From: a virus
DNA length: 40,304 nt
Direction: 5' to 3' (one strand)
Virus record (IMG/VR): IMGVR_UViG_3300013772_000030
Span: 1 to 40,304 of that record
The notes under the pieces: model-generated
Seen by the model: only the letters and a program-made list of their open reading frames with translations
What the model was told of the DNA's origin: nothing
Database searches by the model: none
Made by a program: the position numbers and the translations under genes
In this document: positions 1 through 9,166 of the stretch, piece after piece
Layout of the letters: each line of letters opens with the position of its first letter
Position numbering within the stretch: the stretch's first letter is position 1

Positions 1-42
1 GTGTAGGTGTAGGTGTAGGTGTAGGTGTAGGTGTAGGTGTAG
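1..42. repeat. GTGTAG hexanucleotide repeat, 7 copies
   Basis: Seven perfect tandem copies of GTGTAG begin the window. On the minus strand they read CTACAC and encode a Thr-Pro run at the edge of the long structural ORF, so the tract may continue to the left. Slippage could vary linker length. Confidence 0.9.
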
Positions 43-3000
43 GTGGTGCAGTGGGCGCAGACTTTTCGACACTACTAGGTGCTGTCTCTGGTACCGAAGG
101 TGTATTTGTCTCCGGACGCGCTACCTCAGATGGAGCAGGAGCGGTCTCAGAGGGTACATCCGCAACGGAAGCCTTGTTGCTGTCAGATTTGGTAAGCTGG
201 GCACCCATAACACGACGTGTTTTTCCGTCACTGTCCCACTTGACCGGAATCCATGCCCCGCCGTTAGCAGCGGTGTAGACCGATACTACCTCACCAGTAT
301 TTCCGTTGACATCAGTAACCCTATCACCGACGAGAACGCGGTTGCCGTTTTTGTCTCCGAAGCCCTTCTTGCCGGTTGCAGGATCAACAAAGCGCTCTCC
401 CGGCTTAGCTGTTGTTGGTGCTTCGACAGGCTCAGCAGCGCCAGCGTTAGGGTCTATACGACGGACGTTAGCAGCCTTAACCGACTTCTTACGTCCCGTG
501 GTAGGGTCAATGAACTCCACACGGCCAGATGCCGGGATGGTGTTGATAACCTCCACGTGCCCGAGAGTCGGGTGACCGATCTTATCTCCACGGCTGATCA
601 TATCACCATTTGCATCAGCTACAGGCAGGCCTCCAGTACCACGGGTACGGGTGCTCGGTGCTGCCGGTGTAGCTTCAGGCGCTACCGGTACTGCTTCAGG
701 GGCAGCCTCAGGTGCAGGTACAGTCGGAGCTACCCCCGGTGTCTCAGTAACCTTAGATGCCTCTGGTCCCGGTGTTGCTGCCTCAGGTGTATAGTCAGGG
801 GCAGGCTCTGATGCACGGAAATCTCCGACAGCCCTTCCGCGTCCGCGTGCCCTGCCATGGCGAATAAGCTCTTCAATCTCCTTGTCAAGGGGTGCGGTAG
901 GTTCATTAGTGTCTCCACGGTATGATGCGGCTACACGGTTCTCAAGATCGGACAAGCGGGCAGCTTCATTCGGGAGAAGGCCATCCTCATTGACTGACGG
1001 CCCGTTCAGGCGGTCATGGAGCTTACCCATCTCCGCATCAGACAGTGGTGCAGGCTTATCCTCTTTAGGAGGACCGCCGCCAAAGTCGTAAGGATCTTTA
1101 CCGAAGTCTAGACCCTTTTCCGGTGCCGAACTACCGTCATCCCCGCTCTTGCGGGAGAATGATTTGGAGTCAAGGCGCGACTGGACACTTCGGTTTAGGT
1201 CAGCAAGCTTACCACGTGCAGTGGCCTCGCGTCCACTTCGGTTCTCATGCTGTGCCCAGATAAGGTCAATACCCAGCTTCCTAAACTGTTCAGCCTCAGC
1301 AGGGGTCATATCCTCTGGACGGCTAGCTACCGCGTGGTCAAGACCGTCATTACGGCGCTCAAAAGAGATACCGAACGGTTTTGGCTTCTCCGAAATCGCC
1401 TTTTCGGGCTGTTCCGGGGCAGCATCGGGCTTAGCGGGTGCGGATTCCTTAGAGTTCTTTCCCGCTTCTGGGGTTGCCTTCGCTCCACGGGCCTCGTTGA
1501 ACCTCTTCTCCCAGCCGTCCTTTAGGCGCTGGTTACCCGACTGAGGTACCTCAGTCAGGTCGGATACAGGTACCTTGTAGCGCTCCAGCGTAGCATCATC
1601 GAGGAAGTTCCCGCGCTCAAAGTTTCCTTCAGCGGTCGGAACGGCGTAAGCTGTGTCGCCTTCCTGTCCAATAACGTAGAACTGCTTGTTTGCAGGCTGG
1701 CCCTTACGCTTTACACGTGTGCCTACAGCGAAAACTGGGGCTTTGGTAGCAGCATCAGGCTCAACCAGCGAAGGCGTTGGTGTGTCTTCTACGGGCTTAG
1801 CAGCCTCAGGGGTAGCCTCCGGTGCCTTTTCAGGCTGCGGGACGCTCTCAGGGGCCTTTGCTGGCTTCTCAGAGGGTGTAGAGTTCTTCTGATCGGCGGG
1901 AGGATTCACTTCGGGAGTAGCTGGAGCCTCTGAAGCAGGGCTTTCCTTGGATGGGGCAGCATTCTTGCGCTCATCACCCTTGGCAAGCAGTTCATCGGCC
2001 ATAGCCTTATAGCGGTCGCCCTCAGCATCCTTGAACTGGTCATAGGATCGAGTAGCAAGACGCATAGCGCCGTCTACCTGACGCTGTTCATCAACAGTCA
2101 GGCCATTTTCGTTGTAGGATTCGGGAACCGCTGGGGCTTCTGGTGCATTTACGGCTGGAGCAGAGTCCTTTGGAGCCTCAGGAGCGCTTTCCACCTTAGG
2201 CGCAGAGTTACCTTTGGCGATTGATTCAGCAAGAACACTATTCTCTTCCGAACCGATAACGTGGCTAGATGTCTCTGCCCCATTCGAGTCCTGTACGATG
2301 AAGTTCCAGTCGCCGTTTTCGTCCTGTCCCATGGTGACATGGTACTGATTCCCATCGGCAGCGGACACGTCAAAGCTGGACCCGTCGATGGTATCGGTCG
2401 TGTCCTCTGGTGACAGTGCATCCTTGGCGTTGGAGATATCCTCAGACGCCTGCTCAAGCTGGGCAAGACCATCAACGATATCATTGACAGGCGTAGCCTT
2501 AGGCTGTGGTGCCTCTTCAGGGGCCTTGGAAGTGTCCTTTACGGGCGTTTCGGGCGTCGGCTGGGCTTCCGGTGGGTTTGCAGCCTCCGGGGCGCTCTGG
2601 GGGGCTTGTGTGGCGTCTGAGGGTGCTGAAGGCTCGTTGTTAAGCTGATCCTCAGGGACTTCGCGGCCAACGTGGTCAGACTGAGCTTCAGGGGCGGTGG
2701 GTTCGACCACTTTTTCTTCGCTGGACGGGCGCTCTGCATACTTCTCATTCGAGACCTTATCGCCAAGCGCGTCCTTGAGTCCCGTTGTGGCAAGGATAAC
2801 CTGATTGGATAGGCCAACTGTTACAGTATCGGTGTGCTCATCAGGGTTGCGTCGGTCGGCAATCGTGTGAGTACCTGCCATCTGTACCACGGCGTAGCGG
2901 TTCTCGGAGATCGCAATGACCTTACCGATGATAGGACCCTCGCCGTCCTTGTTCAGACGCTCGGTTTCCTTGGTGGCCCAGTTACGGCCAATGGAGAATG

Positions 3001-3538
3001 GCTTGGTAGGGTCAGCACCGGCAGGGGCGATAAGCTCGTCCCCTACCTTCAGTCCTCGGGCAGGGCTGTAGATGGACTCGCCGTCGTGACGGGTAATGTA
3101 TGTGTGCCCGTCAGAGGTCTCCGTGATGCCGTAGTTAGCCGCAAGGTGTTGTGGACCCTTTAGCTGGTCCATGTGGTCTGAGTCGGCCTCAGCGTTCGGT
3201 CCTGCGTCTACATCGGCAACCTTTGATGGCTTTGCTACGTCAGGGGTGTGTCCAGCGGAAGGGCCACTGGGGGTTAGCGAAGCCTTCTGATCGACAACCT
3301 CAATGTTGTGAGCCGGGACGGACACAAGCGACGGCTCATTCGGATCGTTGTGGTCCTTGTTGAGGCGGACTAGGGCATTCTCGCCCTTAGTTCCGACAAC
3401 GATACCTGCCACGTCCCTCTTGAGACGGCTGGAGAACCATTTTACCCCGCCGCCCATCTCAATCCAGCGTCCGTGCTTATCTCTAAGCTGTAGCTTTACA
3501 AGCGCTCTGCGCTTGGCTGTGTCCATGTTCCATGCCAT
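1..3538 (-). CDS. Long modular Pro/Ala-rich structural protein (partial)
   Basis: The ORF is open from ATG 3538 to the left edge, 1179 codons without a stop, so its C-terminus is missing. It starts 4 bases after the portal stop, with GGAG about 10 bases upstream. The N-terminus (MAWNMDTAKRRALVKL, then RDKHGRWIEMGGGVKWF) resembles proteins encoded just after the portal in actinophages. Several 50-80 residue beta-rich, SH3/KOW-like modules follow, for example around GDKIGHPTLGHVEVINTIP and VGDRVTDVNGNTGEVVSVY. They are joined by long linkers rich in P, A, E, T and S, and near the left edge the chain ends in a TPTPTP run. Position suggests a head or tail-associated structural protein. A maturation protease cannot be shown because I see no catalytic motif. 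Confidence 0.75.
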   Translation of the reverse strand, partial: MAWNMDTAKRRALVKLQLRDKHGRWIEMGGGVKWFSSRLKRDVAGIVVGTKGENALVRLNKDHNDPNEPSLVSVPAHNIEVVDQKASLTPSGPSAGHTPDVAKPSKVADVDAGPNAEADSDHMDQLKGPQHLAANYGITETSDGHTYITRHDGESIYSPARGLKVGDELIAPAGADPTKPFSIGRNWATKETERLNKDGEGPIIGKVIAISENRYAVVQMAGTHTIADRRNPDEHTDTVTVGLSNQVILATTGLKDALGDKVSNEKYAERPSSEEKVVEPTAPEAQSDHVGREVPEDQLNNEPSAPSDATQAPQSAPEAANPPEAQPTPETPVKDTSKAPEEAPQPKATPVNDIVDGLAQLEQASEDISNAKDALSPEDTTDTIDGSSFDVSAADGNQYHVTMGQDENGDWNFIVQDSNGAETSSHVIGSEENSVLAESIAKGNSAPKVESAPEAPKDSAPAVNAPEAPAVPESYNENGLTVDEQRQVDGAMRLATRSYDQFKDAEGDRYKAMADELLAKGDERKNAAPSKESPASEAPATPEVNPPADQKNSTPSEKPAKAPESVPQPEKAPEATPEAAKPVEDTPTPSLVEPDAATKAPVFAVGTRVKRKGQPANKQFYVIGQEGDTAYAVPTAEGNFERGNFLDDATLERYKVPVSDLTEVPQSGNQRLKDGWEKRFNEARGAKATPEAGKNSKESAPAKPDAAPEQPEKAISEKPKPFGISFERRNDGLDHAVASRPEDMTPAEAEQFRKLGIDLIWAQHENRSGREATARGKLADLNRSVQSRLDSKSFSRKSGDDGSSAPEKGLDFGKDPYDFGGGPPKEDKPAPLSDAEMGKLHDRLNGPSVNEDGLLPNEAARLSDLENRVAASYRGDTNEPTAPLDKEIEELIRHGRARGRGRAVGDFRASEPAPDYTPEAATPGPEASKVTETPGVAPTVPAPEAAPEAVPVAPEATPAAPSTRTRGTGGLPVADANGDMISRGDKIGHPTLGHVEVINTIPASGRVEFIDPTTGRKKSVKAANVRRIDPNAGAAEPVEAPTTAKPGERFVDPATGKKGFGDKNGNRVLVGDRVTDVNGNTGEVVSVYTAANGGAWIPVKWDSDGKTRRVMGAQLTKSDSNKASVADVPSETAPAPSEVARPETNTPSVPETAPSSVEKSAPTAPPTPTPTPTPTPTPT

Positions 3539-3542
3539 GTAA

Positions 3543-5195
3543 TTACGGCTCCATCAGTGTAGGAGGGGCTTGTTCGCTTGTTGCAGTTGGTTCTATTGTA
3601 TCAGACTCGGCTCCCGCTGGCGGTGCTGGAGTTGCACCGGGTGCTGCTGGGTCACCGCCTACGGCATTCTGGAGTGCGTTTGCGCTTGCGGGGTCTGAGC
3701 TTGCGAGTGCCTGTTGCTTAGCGGCGTTCTTCAAGTCCTCAGGAATGAAGCTGTTGAGAAGTGTCTCAGACATTGCGTCTGAGATGATGGCGCGTTCCTC
3801 GGCCATACGCTGTGCACGCTCAAGATCTGTAGGAGCATCCTGCGGTGTGAATCCGTGGGCACGGAGTACCGCCTCGATGCCAAGTACCTTTAGCCCATAG
3901 AGTGTTACAGCAGCTTCGGCCTTGGAAGGCTTGGCTGTGATGGCGGAAGGGTCATACCATACTACGGCTCGATTAACAATATCTTCGTCCCAACCCTGCT
4001 TGCGTAGGGCTGGACGGAGGAATCCGATGGTGAGGCAGTCACAGATAAGGAGCACAAGCGGCTCGATGTGGGCCTTATATAGCTGCTCCTCGATGACGAT
4101 AGCGTTAGCGTACTTGACGTTGGACATACCCGCCGCAACATCCTTGGGAACATCAAGACCGGAGAGAATACGGTCAAGAATACGGTCAGAACGTAGCTCG
4201 TGGCGCGGGTCAACATGGCGCTCAAAGGTTATGTGTCGGATCTTATCACCAAGATCGTGCGGGCCACGGATGATTGTCGGTACAAGTGTGGCTCCCGAAG
4301 ATACATCCTCAACCGGGGTAACAAGCCCAGCAACTAGCTCTTCTTCGAAGGACTCATCTACAATCTCAGCAGACTGGCCGTCATTTACCGTCTCTGAGTC
4401 AGACTCGGTACTATTGGACAATCCGTCTGGCACGAACAAAAGTCCAGCGTTCATGCGGGACTTCGTGGATGCTGAGGCAGCGCGGTCCTCTAGGAGAAGC
4501 TGGTCGCACATATCCAGAATACCACGGAGAGATGAATCGGCCTCATCAGAGAAGCGAGGGTGGTTTCTCCAGATACGGGAAGCGTATCCGTTTGTTGGCA
4601 GCGGGATGTACTCAGACGGCTTGGCATCACGGCGCGGCTTGATAGAGACCTGTGCATTCTTACCGCCAGTAGCAGTGATCTCTTCAACAGACCTGATCTG
4701 GTACTTGGACGGCTCTCCGGTTGAGAATCGGGCAGGCTCATTGACCAGCCAGCACTCACCTGTGATGAACATGTTCAGTGCGGCGCTACGGAGGAGACCA
4801 GCAGTCCCACCGCTACCGGATTCAAGAAGGTAGAGGATATCCTGAGCTTGCTGCTCAAACTCGGGATCGAGCTTCTCGACAGTGCTAATATCTGAGGGGG
4901 CGTTTGACGACTTCTCCACATACCCCACGTAGAGGTTGACACGGGAAGTAACAGATGCTATGAGGTTGGCAACGTACTTGATCTCACCAATGAGGTCGTA
5001 GTATTCCCATGCCTCTTGCTGCCACTTGTCCGACTGTCGGCGCTTGTTAATAGCGTCCACTTCTTTTTTATTCTTCATATCAACACGGGTGGCTGATGCA
5101 GTCAGGGCACGCGGAGCATTATAGGCTAGGACAGCAGGGGAGAGTGCACCCGTGGCTGACGAAGAGGGAAGTTTCGAAAAGATTGATTTTGGCAT
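3543..5195 (-). CDS. Phage portal protein
   Basis: A 550-residue protein with portal-like size, layout and position. An acidic/polar N-terminus is followed by a helical clip-like region (NLIASVTSRVNLYVGYVE), a FITGECWLVNEP segment typical of portal cores, and a long helical region with HVDPRHELRSDRILDRILSG and EEQLYKAHIEPLVLLICDC. The C-terminus is low-complexity, rich in A, P and E. Portals form the dodecameric ring at the head vertex through which DNA is packaged. The ATG at 5195 has GGAGAAG 5 bases upstream. The next gene begins 4 bases after the stop, so the two are translationally coupled. The call rests on recognised family texture, not on a single diagnostic motif. Confidence 0.72.
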   Translation of the reverse strand: MPKSIFSKLPSSSATGALSPAVLAYNAPRALTASATRVDMKNKKEVDAINKRRQSDKWQQEAWEYYDLIGEIKYVANLIASVTSRVNLYVGYVEKSSNAPSDISTVEKLDPEFEQQAQDILYLLESGSGGTAGLLRSAALNMFITGECWLVNEPARFSTGEPSKYQIRSVEEITATGGKNAQVSIKPRRDAKPSEYIPLPTNGYASRIWRNHPRFSDEADSSLRGILDMCDQLLLEDRAASASTKSRMNAGLLFVPDGLSNSTESDSETVNDGQSAEIVDESFEEELVAGLVTPVEDVSSGATLVPTIIRGPHDLGDKIRHITFERHVDPRHELRSDRILDRILSGLDVPKDVAAGMSNVKYANAIVIEEQLYKAHIEPLVLLICDCLTIGFLRPALRKQGWDEDIVNRAVVWYDPSAITAKPSKAEAAVTLYGLKVLGIEAVLRAHGFTPQDAPTDLERAQRMAEERAIISDAMSETLLNSFIPEDLKNAAKQQALASSDPASANALQNAVGGDPAAPGATPAPPAGAESDTIEPTATSEQAPPTLMEP

Positions 5196-5260
5196 GTCTT
5201 CTCCGTGGAAGATTGAGAGCTATTCCCTCAATTCTACCACGAAGATAGACTACCACGGCT

Positions 5261-5548
5261 TTACCTATCAAGGCCTTTAGTGTACACTACGCCCGTAACA
5301 GCAGATGCGGCAAGCGCTCCGGACACGATGTTGGCTGTTTCAGGGCTGATACGGCGCAAGGCGAAGATGGTCAGCCCTGCCCAGACGGAGATACACCATG
5401 GGCACCCGATCAAATAGGACAGTTTGGAGTCCCTCGGGAACTTGGAATAGATCAGGTTCCGGAGGTCTTCCGTAACCCTGTCCTCCATGACGAGCCGTGT
5501 GAGCCTGTAGGAGGCCGCAATATCCATCAGGACAGTGACGGCGCTCAA
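5261..5548 (-). CDS. DUF1360-like small membrane protein
   Basis: The core MDIAASYRLTRLVMEDRVTE, then LSYLIGCPWCISVWAGLTIF and a C-terminal hydrophobic segment (IVSGALAASAVTGVVY), matches the pattern of DUF1360 proteins: a CxxC next to a Trp inside a membrane helix. Function is unknown. The start is taken as TTG 5548, which overlaps the TGA of the upstream gene, a junction style common in this phage. ATG 5527 is the alternative, and neither has a strong ribosome-binding site. The reading frame stays open upstream to 5671, but that part shadows the next gene. Confidence 0.6.
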   Translation of the reverse strand: MSAVTVLMDIAASYRLTRLVMEDRVTEDLRNLIYSKFPRDSKLSYLIGCPWCISVWAGLTIFALRRISPETANIVSGALAASAVTGVVYTKGLDR

Positions 5549-5745
5549 ATGGTACTCTGGGGGCTTAGAGCGGCCTTCAGGTGCTTCCCACAGTATGATG
5601 TGCCCTGATAGAAGTACGCCACGTGGTTCTCTGCGGGGGCGGACAGGCCTTCGGAGAGACAGTAGATACACCCAGTCTGAACGGCGTCACCAGTCTGGAT
5701 GTGCCCCTGAAGGGATGAGTTGAAATTTGGTGCTTTTGGCGGCAT
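5545..5745 (-). CDS. Small Cys/His protein, possible zinc binder
   Basis: A 66-residue protein with CIYC and YCGKH spaced about 30 residues apart (C26, C29, C52, H55 approximately), a plausible CxxC...CxxH zinc site of the kind common in small phage proteins. AAAAGGAATC precedes ATG 5745. Its TGA overlaps the start of the DUF1360-like gene. Specific function is unknown. Confidence 0.6.
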   Translation of the reverse strand: MPPKAPNFNSSLQGHIQTGDAVQTGCIYCLSEGLSAPAENHVAYFYQGTSYCGKHLKAALSPQSTI

Positions 5746-5760
5746 GATTCCTTTTCTTGT

Positions 5761-6099
5761 TTATCTTGGGTGGACTTCTGGAACTCCCGCAAAAGGGAAT
5801 AGTCCTCGGATGCGAGAACCACAGCCACAGTTAGGGGCGCGTGTGATGAGGAAGATTTGATCCGGGGTAGTTACAGTGTACCCTGTCTTGTTCGAACCTT
5901 CAAAATTGACAGTAGGTTCAGCCACAATAGCCTTAGGGCCGTAAAGCGTGTCATCAATGATGTAGAAGTAGGTGTCGGTGACGATTACCCTGTATTCCTC
6001 ATGGACGGGCTGGAAGAGTCCTTCTACGGTCGTGATGGCAGCAGGGAAAAGGTCAAGCCAGACTTCGTTTGCTGGTTCCACGTCGAGCGTGAATGCCAT
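5761..6099 (-). CDS. Hypothetical protein, probable beta-rich
   Basis: A 112-residue protein I do not recognise. Alternating hydrophobic and polar residues (EYRVIVTDTYFYIIDD, GYTVTTPDQIFLITRAP) suggest beta strands. A CGCGSR motif lies near the C-terminus (about residue 92), and the fold might bind ligand or metal. The ATG is embedded in the stop of the upstream HTH gene (TAATG), so the two genes are coupled and probably co-regulated. Confidence 0.6.
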   Translation of the reverse strand: MAFTLDVEPANEVWLDLFPAAITTVEGLFQPVHEEYRVIVTDTYFYIIDDTLYGPKAIVAEPTVNFEGSNKTGYTVTTPDQIFLITRAPNCGCGSRIRGLFPFAGVPEVHPR

Positions 6100-6593
6100 T
6101 ATGCGTGCTTCCTGAGTCGCTGCTTAATGGAGGAATCGGACACTCCACAGTATTTGGCAAGCTGAGTGCGGGACACGCCCTGATCACTATACTCTATGAG
6201 CTTTACTTCTAGCTCTGTGGCAGCTTTACGTGACGCTGCGTTACGGTCAGTGTATCGTCTGACTCCGGATGCGAGGGTGGCTAGGTATTGAAGCTCTTGG
6301 ATCTGCTCTAGCTGGAGTGTGTATTTCTTTGAACTGTTCTTTCTCTCCTGTCTGGGGGCCAGCGGGAGAGTCGGGACTTCGGGTAGAGGCGTCCCTTCCT
6401 CATATTTCTTTTCCCATCCCTGTGCGGCTGTCCGCGAGACTGAGAAGGGTTCTGCTATGGCCCTCAAGGGCCAGCCTTCAATCCGTAGCGCTTTGACTAG
6501 CGCATAGAAATCTTCCGTGCTGGTTCCCTTGAGGCCCACAAGCTGGTCTGTGGTCCCTTGAGGCAGGCACGGAAGCTTATTATCATTTGACAT
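6099..6593 (-). CDS. Two-HTH DNA-binding protein
   Basis: A 164-residue protein with two recognisable helix-turn-helix units: LRAIAEPFSVSRTAAQGWEK (about residues 43-62) and SRTQLAKYCGVSDSSIKQRL (about 141-160). They are joined by a charged helical linker. The two different HTHs in a small protein suggest a transcription regulator or a replication or packaging initiator that reads a bipartite site. AAAGGAGTTTAT precedes ATG 6593. It is a natural candidate to bind one of the repeated boxes at 24-35 kb, but nothing in the sequence links them directly. Confidence 0.75.
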   Translation of the reverse strand: MSNDNKLPCLPQGTTDQLVGLKGTSTEDFYALVKALRIEGWPLRAIAEPFSVSRTAAQGWEKKYEEGTPLPEVPTLPLAPRQERKNSSKKYTLQLEQIQELQYLATLASGVRRYTDRNAASRKAATELEVKLIEYSDQGVSRTQLAKYCGVSDSSIKQRLRKHA

Positions 6594-6622
6594 ATAAACT
6601 CCTTTTGCCTCTAGTATACCAC

Positions 6623-7432
6623 TTATTTCTTGATGTTGTCAAGCTCCTCTATGCGTTTCTTGGCCTCATCGAAGTTGAACCGCATGCAGAAGTTGTTGAC
6701 AGGTGCGAGACCTTGATGCAGCCCTCTTACATCACCTAAGGTGTGTTTTTCATCACCGTGGACGTATGTTCCGTACATGCTCATGTGGTAATGACCATGG
6801 ATCAAGATACGCGGTGTGGTGACATCGGTAACACGCTGCAACATCTTCCGGTGCTCAGTACAGGTGGCCACCATCTCAGCACCGAAGTACCTGATGGCGT
6901 CTAACTGGCCTCGAAAGTCATCCGTGACCGAGTTGGGGGCACCGTAGGGTGAATCATGCGTGAACATGATGTCTACGGGGCCACCAGACTGGGCGGTGAG
7001 GACATCCTCTTCCGTCAGAAACTCCCCAGACCACCACGAGTAGCCCTCACGACGGTGTTTCCGGTCGATGGATGCTGCCCCACCTAGGGCAAGGAAGGAC
7101 AGACCGTGCCAGTCCCAGCGGTAGCCACGCGGTATGTACGTGATGTTGTTACGCACATACCGCGTTCCGTCTTCCAGAATCTTCTTCTCATAAAGTCTTG
7201 GGAAGTTTTCATGGTTTCCGTCGATGAAATAGAGTTGAATATCCCACTGCTCCAGAAGATGTTGCTGCTGGTTCAGGAAAGGCTTGTCATTTTCCCAGAT
7301 TCCGTAGTCCCCGACCTGAAAGATGGTGTCAAGGCCGAGTTCCTTGGCGTGACGGATTGCCTTATCCATCTGGGAGAAGCTGCCATGGACATCACCGACA
7401 ACCAGAACGTCAGTCTGGGGTTCTCTGAACAT
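6623..7432 (-). CDS. Calcineurin-like metallophosphoesterase
   Basis: A 269-residue protein carrying the full metallophosphoesterase signature in order: GDVHG (about residue 13), GDYG (42), GNHE (73), FTHDSP (156) and HGHYH (212). These residues bind the two-metal centre, so the enzyme should hydrolyse a phosphoester. The substrate is unknown and could be a nucleotide, protein or RNA end. Its ATG lies in the stop of the NAMPT-like gene (TAATG), which couples the two genes. This suggests a nucleotide or NAD-related substrate, although lambda-like protein phosphatases share the motifs. Confidence 0.88.
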   Translation of the reverse strand: MFREPQTDVLVVGDVHGSFSQMDKAIRHAKELGLDTIFQVGDYGIWENDKPFLNQQQHLLEQWDIQLYFIDGNHENFPRLYEKKILEDGTRYVRNNITYIPRGYRWDWHGLSFLALGGAASIDRKHRREGYSWWSGEFLTEEDVLTAQSGGPVDIMFTHDSPYGAPNSVTDDFRGQLDAIRYFGAEMVATCTEHRKMLQRVTDVTTPRILIHGHYHMSMYGTYVHGDEKHTLGDVRGLHQGLAPVNNFCMRFNFDEAKKRIEELDNIKK

Positions 7433-8922
7433 TAGGAGAGGATACCGTTTCGGGTCAGGAGGGCAGTGTGGGCCTTCAGGGTGGACCGGACCTCAGCGTA
7501 GGTCTGTTCCTTGAGGAACTTTCCGTTCTCCCAGACAGGCTGGATGACGCTGAGAGCGATCTGTTCTGGGGTTGCTTCCTGAACTAGGTACAGGTCTCCA
7601 GAAGCGTACTGGAGAGCCGCCAGACGGCCCGTAGCGGACTTCTTGGTGCCGTCGTCAGTCTCCGGGTCCTTCTGAATGTTGCGATCTTCACCGTCTACGG
7701 TAACGAAGGTTGCCTTGACGGCAGAACCGAAGGTGTCTCGGGTCACCATCTGGTAGGAGTAGGAGCCGATGCCAGCAACCCAGTTGATGGAAGCGAAGCC
7801 CTTGGCACGCAGACGGGCATTGATGTCTTCAATGCGCTCCTTGTACATCCCATCTCCGTAGATCAGTCCGATCTTGGACGACAGAACCTTGAATCCCTCC
7901 GCATTGGTGTGTCCGCCGAAGAGGTCCCACAGGGCTTCGATTGCGCCCTTTTCGTAGAAGGTCTTGCCGTGAAGCTCACGGTCGGTGCCGCAGATGATGT
8001 CAGCCGGGTCACCAGAGTCCGGACGGATGACGAGCTTTCCGTCACGCTTGATGATCTTCTCGTACAGGGCCGGAAGGAAGTCCTCAATAACCTGACGAAG
8101 GCTGTAGGTGTCCGCAACAACAGACAGAATTCCCACAGGGAAGAGATCAAGCTGGTGTTCGAAGGCACCAATCTCGTTTGCACGACCAAAGGCACACATT
8201 ACGGAGTGCTCGGTGGCCGGAACGGATGCGGCGATCAAGCCGTTGTTCTCTCCGGGGTAGTAGTAATTCACCCACGGAACGACCGGAACAGCGTCCGAAC
8301 CGTAGAAGGACAGAAGGTGTGCGGCACCTGAGGACATTGCTGCCTCGCGGTTGACCTGTCCACGGTAGGAGAAGTCGTGAAGCTGGAAGTCTACGCCTTC
8401 AATAGGCTCTCCGGTTGCGATAGCTGCCTTCTCGAAGACACGGCGCAGACTGTGGGCAATGGTCGCCACGGTGGACGGGTGCCAGATTCCAGCGGACAGG
8501 TCGGACTCGACGTAGTTGACGAGCCATGCGAAGTCCTCGTGAGTGGCGCGGATCAGCATGGAGGGTACACCGATGGGTACGAGCGTACCTTCCGGAACCT
8601 GAGCGAACTGGAGAGGCAGGTAGCCCAGATCGTGCAGGTCTTCGATGTGCTCCAGCGTGAAGCCGGGTGAAACGAAGGTGGACACGGCGTCCTTGTACTC
8701 CTGAACGACCGTGGCCTTGTCAGCAGCGAAGAAACGCTCATAGGCTTCCGTCAGATCCTTGAGCCATGCCTGAAGACCGAACTGAACGACGTGGTTGATG
8801 CCCTCAACACGGGACTTACGGGACGTGAAGTTGGATTCCACGTAGGTCAGACCCTCTGGATACATGATCCGGTGGGAAAGCTTGTAGCTGTCGGTATTCA
8901 GGAGCGGGTTAATGGTGAACAT
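7432..8922 (-). CDS. nadV: Nicotinamide phosphoribosyltransferase-like (NAMPT/NadV or Namat)
   Basis: A 496-residue protein of usual NAMPT length. Hallmarks in order are NPLLNTDSYKLSHRIMYPEG at the N-terminus, LHDFSYRGQ (equivalent of HDFGYRG), ATEHS with the catalytic-region His, LVIRPDSGDP (PRPP/phosphate loop), IYGDGM and GIGSYSYQMVTRDT. NAMPT makes NMN from nicotinamide and PRPP. Phage homologues paired with a Prs-like gene have been shown to act as Namat, which makes NAD+ directly from nicotinamide and ADP-ribose pyrophosphate. AAAGGAACTAA precedes ATG 8922, and a TTGGAT-17-TAAGCT promoter lies just upstream. Sequence reading cannot separate NMN-forming from NAD-forming activity. Confidence 0.93.
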   Translation of the reverse strand: MFTINPLLNTDSYKLSHRIMYPEGLTYVESNFTSRKSRVEGINHVVQFGLQAWLKDLTEAYERFFAADKATVVQEYKDAVSTFVSPGFTLEHIEDLHDLGYLPLQFAQVPEGTLVPIGVPSMLIRATHEDFAWLVNYVESDLSAGIWHPSTVATIAHSLRRVFEKAAIATGEPIEGVDFQLHDFSYRGQVNREAAMSSGAAHLLSFYGSDAVPVVPWVNYYYPGENNGLIAASVPATEHSVMCAFGRANEIGAFEHQLDLFPVGILSVVADTYSLRQVIEDFLPALYEKIIKRDGKLVIRPDSGDPADIICGTDRELHGKTFYEKGAIEALWDLFGGHTNAEGFKVLSSKIGLIYGDGMYKERIEDINARLRAKGFASINWVAGIGSYSYQMVTRDTFGSAVKATFVTVDGEDRNIQKDPETDDGTKKSATGRLAALQYASGDLYLVQEATPEQIALSVIQPVWENGKFLKEQTYAEVRSTLKAHTALLTRNGILS

Positions 8923-8957
8923 TTAGTTCCTTTCGTAGTCTTTGACTTAATAATTAG

Positions 8958-8986
8958 AGCTTAGCAGGGATGGAGAATTAATCCAA
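8958..8986 (-). promoter_or_regulatory. Promoter for the NAMPT-like gene
   Basis: TTGGAT (8981-8986), 17-bp spacer, TAAGCT (8958-8963). The -35 uses the last codons of the upstream acidic gene, giving the NAMPT-like gene its own transcription. Confidence 0.6.
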
Positions 8987-9166
8987 ATCGTCGTCGTCGT
9001 CGTCGTCGTCGTCATAGAGGTCGTCCCAATAATCACAGTCGCAACCACAGCAGACACAACAGCCACATGATAGGTAGTCGTCGGCGTACTCGTCTTCGTC
9101 GTAGTCGTCGTCTAGTTCGTCGTAGTCGTCCTCTAGTTCAAGGTCGAGATCTTCGTCCGGTTCCAT
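8978..9166 (-). CDS. Extremely acidic Asp-rich protein with a Cys cluster
   Basis: A 62-residue protein, over half Asp or Glu. An acidic N-terminal half is followed by CGCCVCCGCDCDYWDD and a terminal run of nine Asp. The six-Cys cluster (about residues 34-43) could bind zinc or an iron-sulphur cluster, and the acidic tails look like DNA mimicry or metal buffering. ATG 9166 overlaps the TGA of the upstream gene (TGATG); a TTG three codons earlier is possible. The Asp run comes from a GAC repeat on the minus strand. I know no family for it. It could be an anti-restriction DNA mimic, which is inference only. Confidence 0.6.
   Translation of the reverse strand: MEPDEDLDLELEDDYDELDDDYDEDEYADDYLSCGCCVCCGCDCDYWDDLYDDDDDDDDDLD

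Noticed and set aside
3922-4833. Plus-strand ORF of 303 codons opposite the portal gene
   Set aside because: Ser/Arg-rich shadow of the portal frame without a ribosome-binding site.
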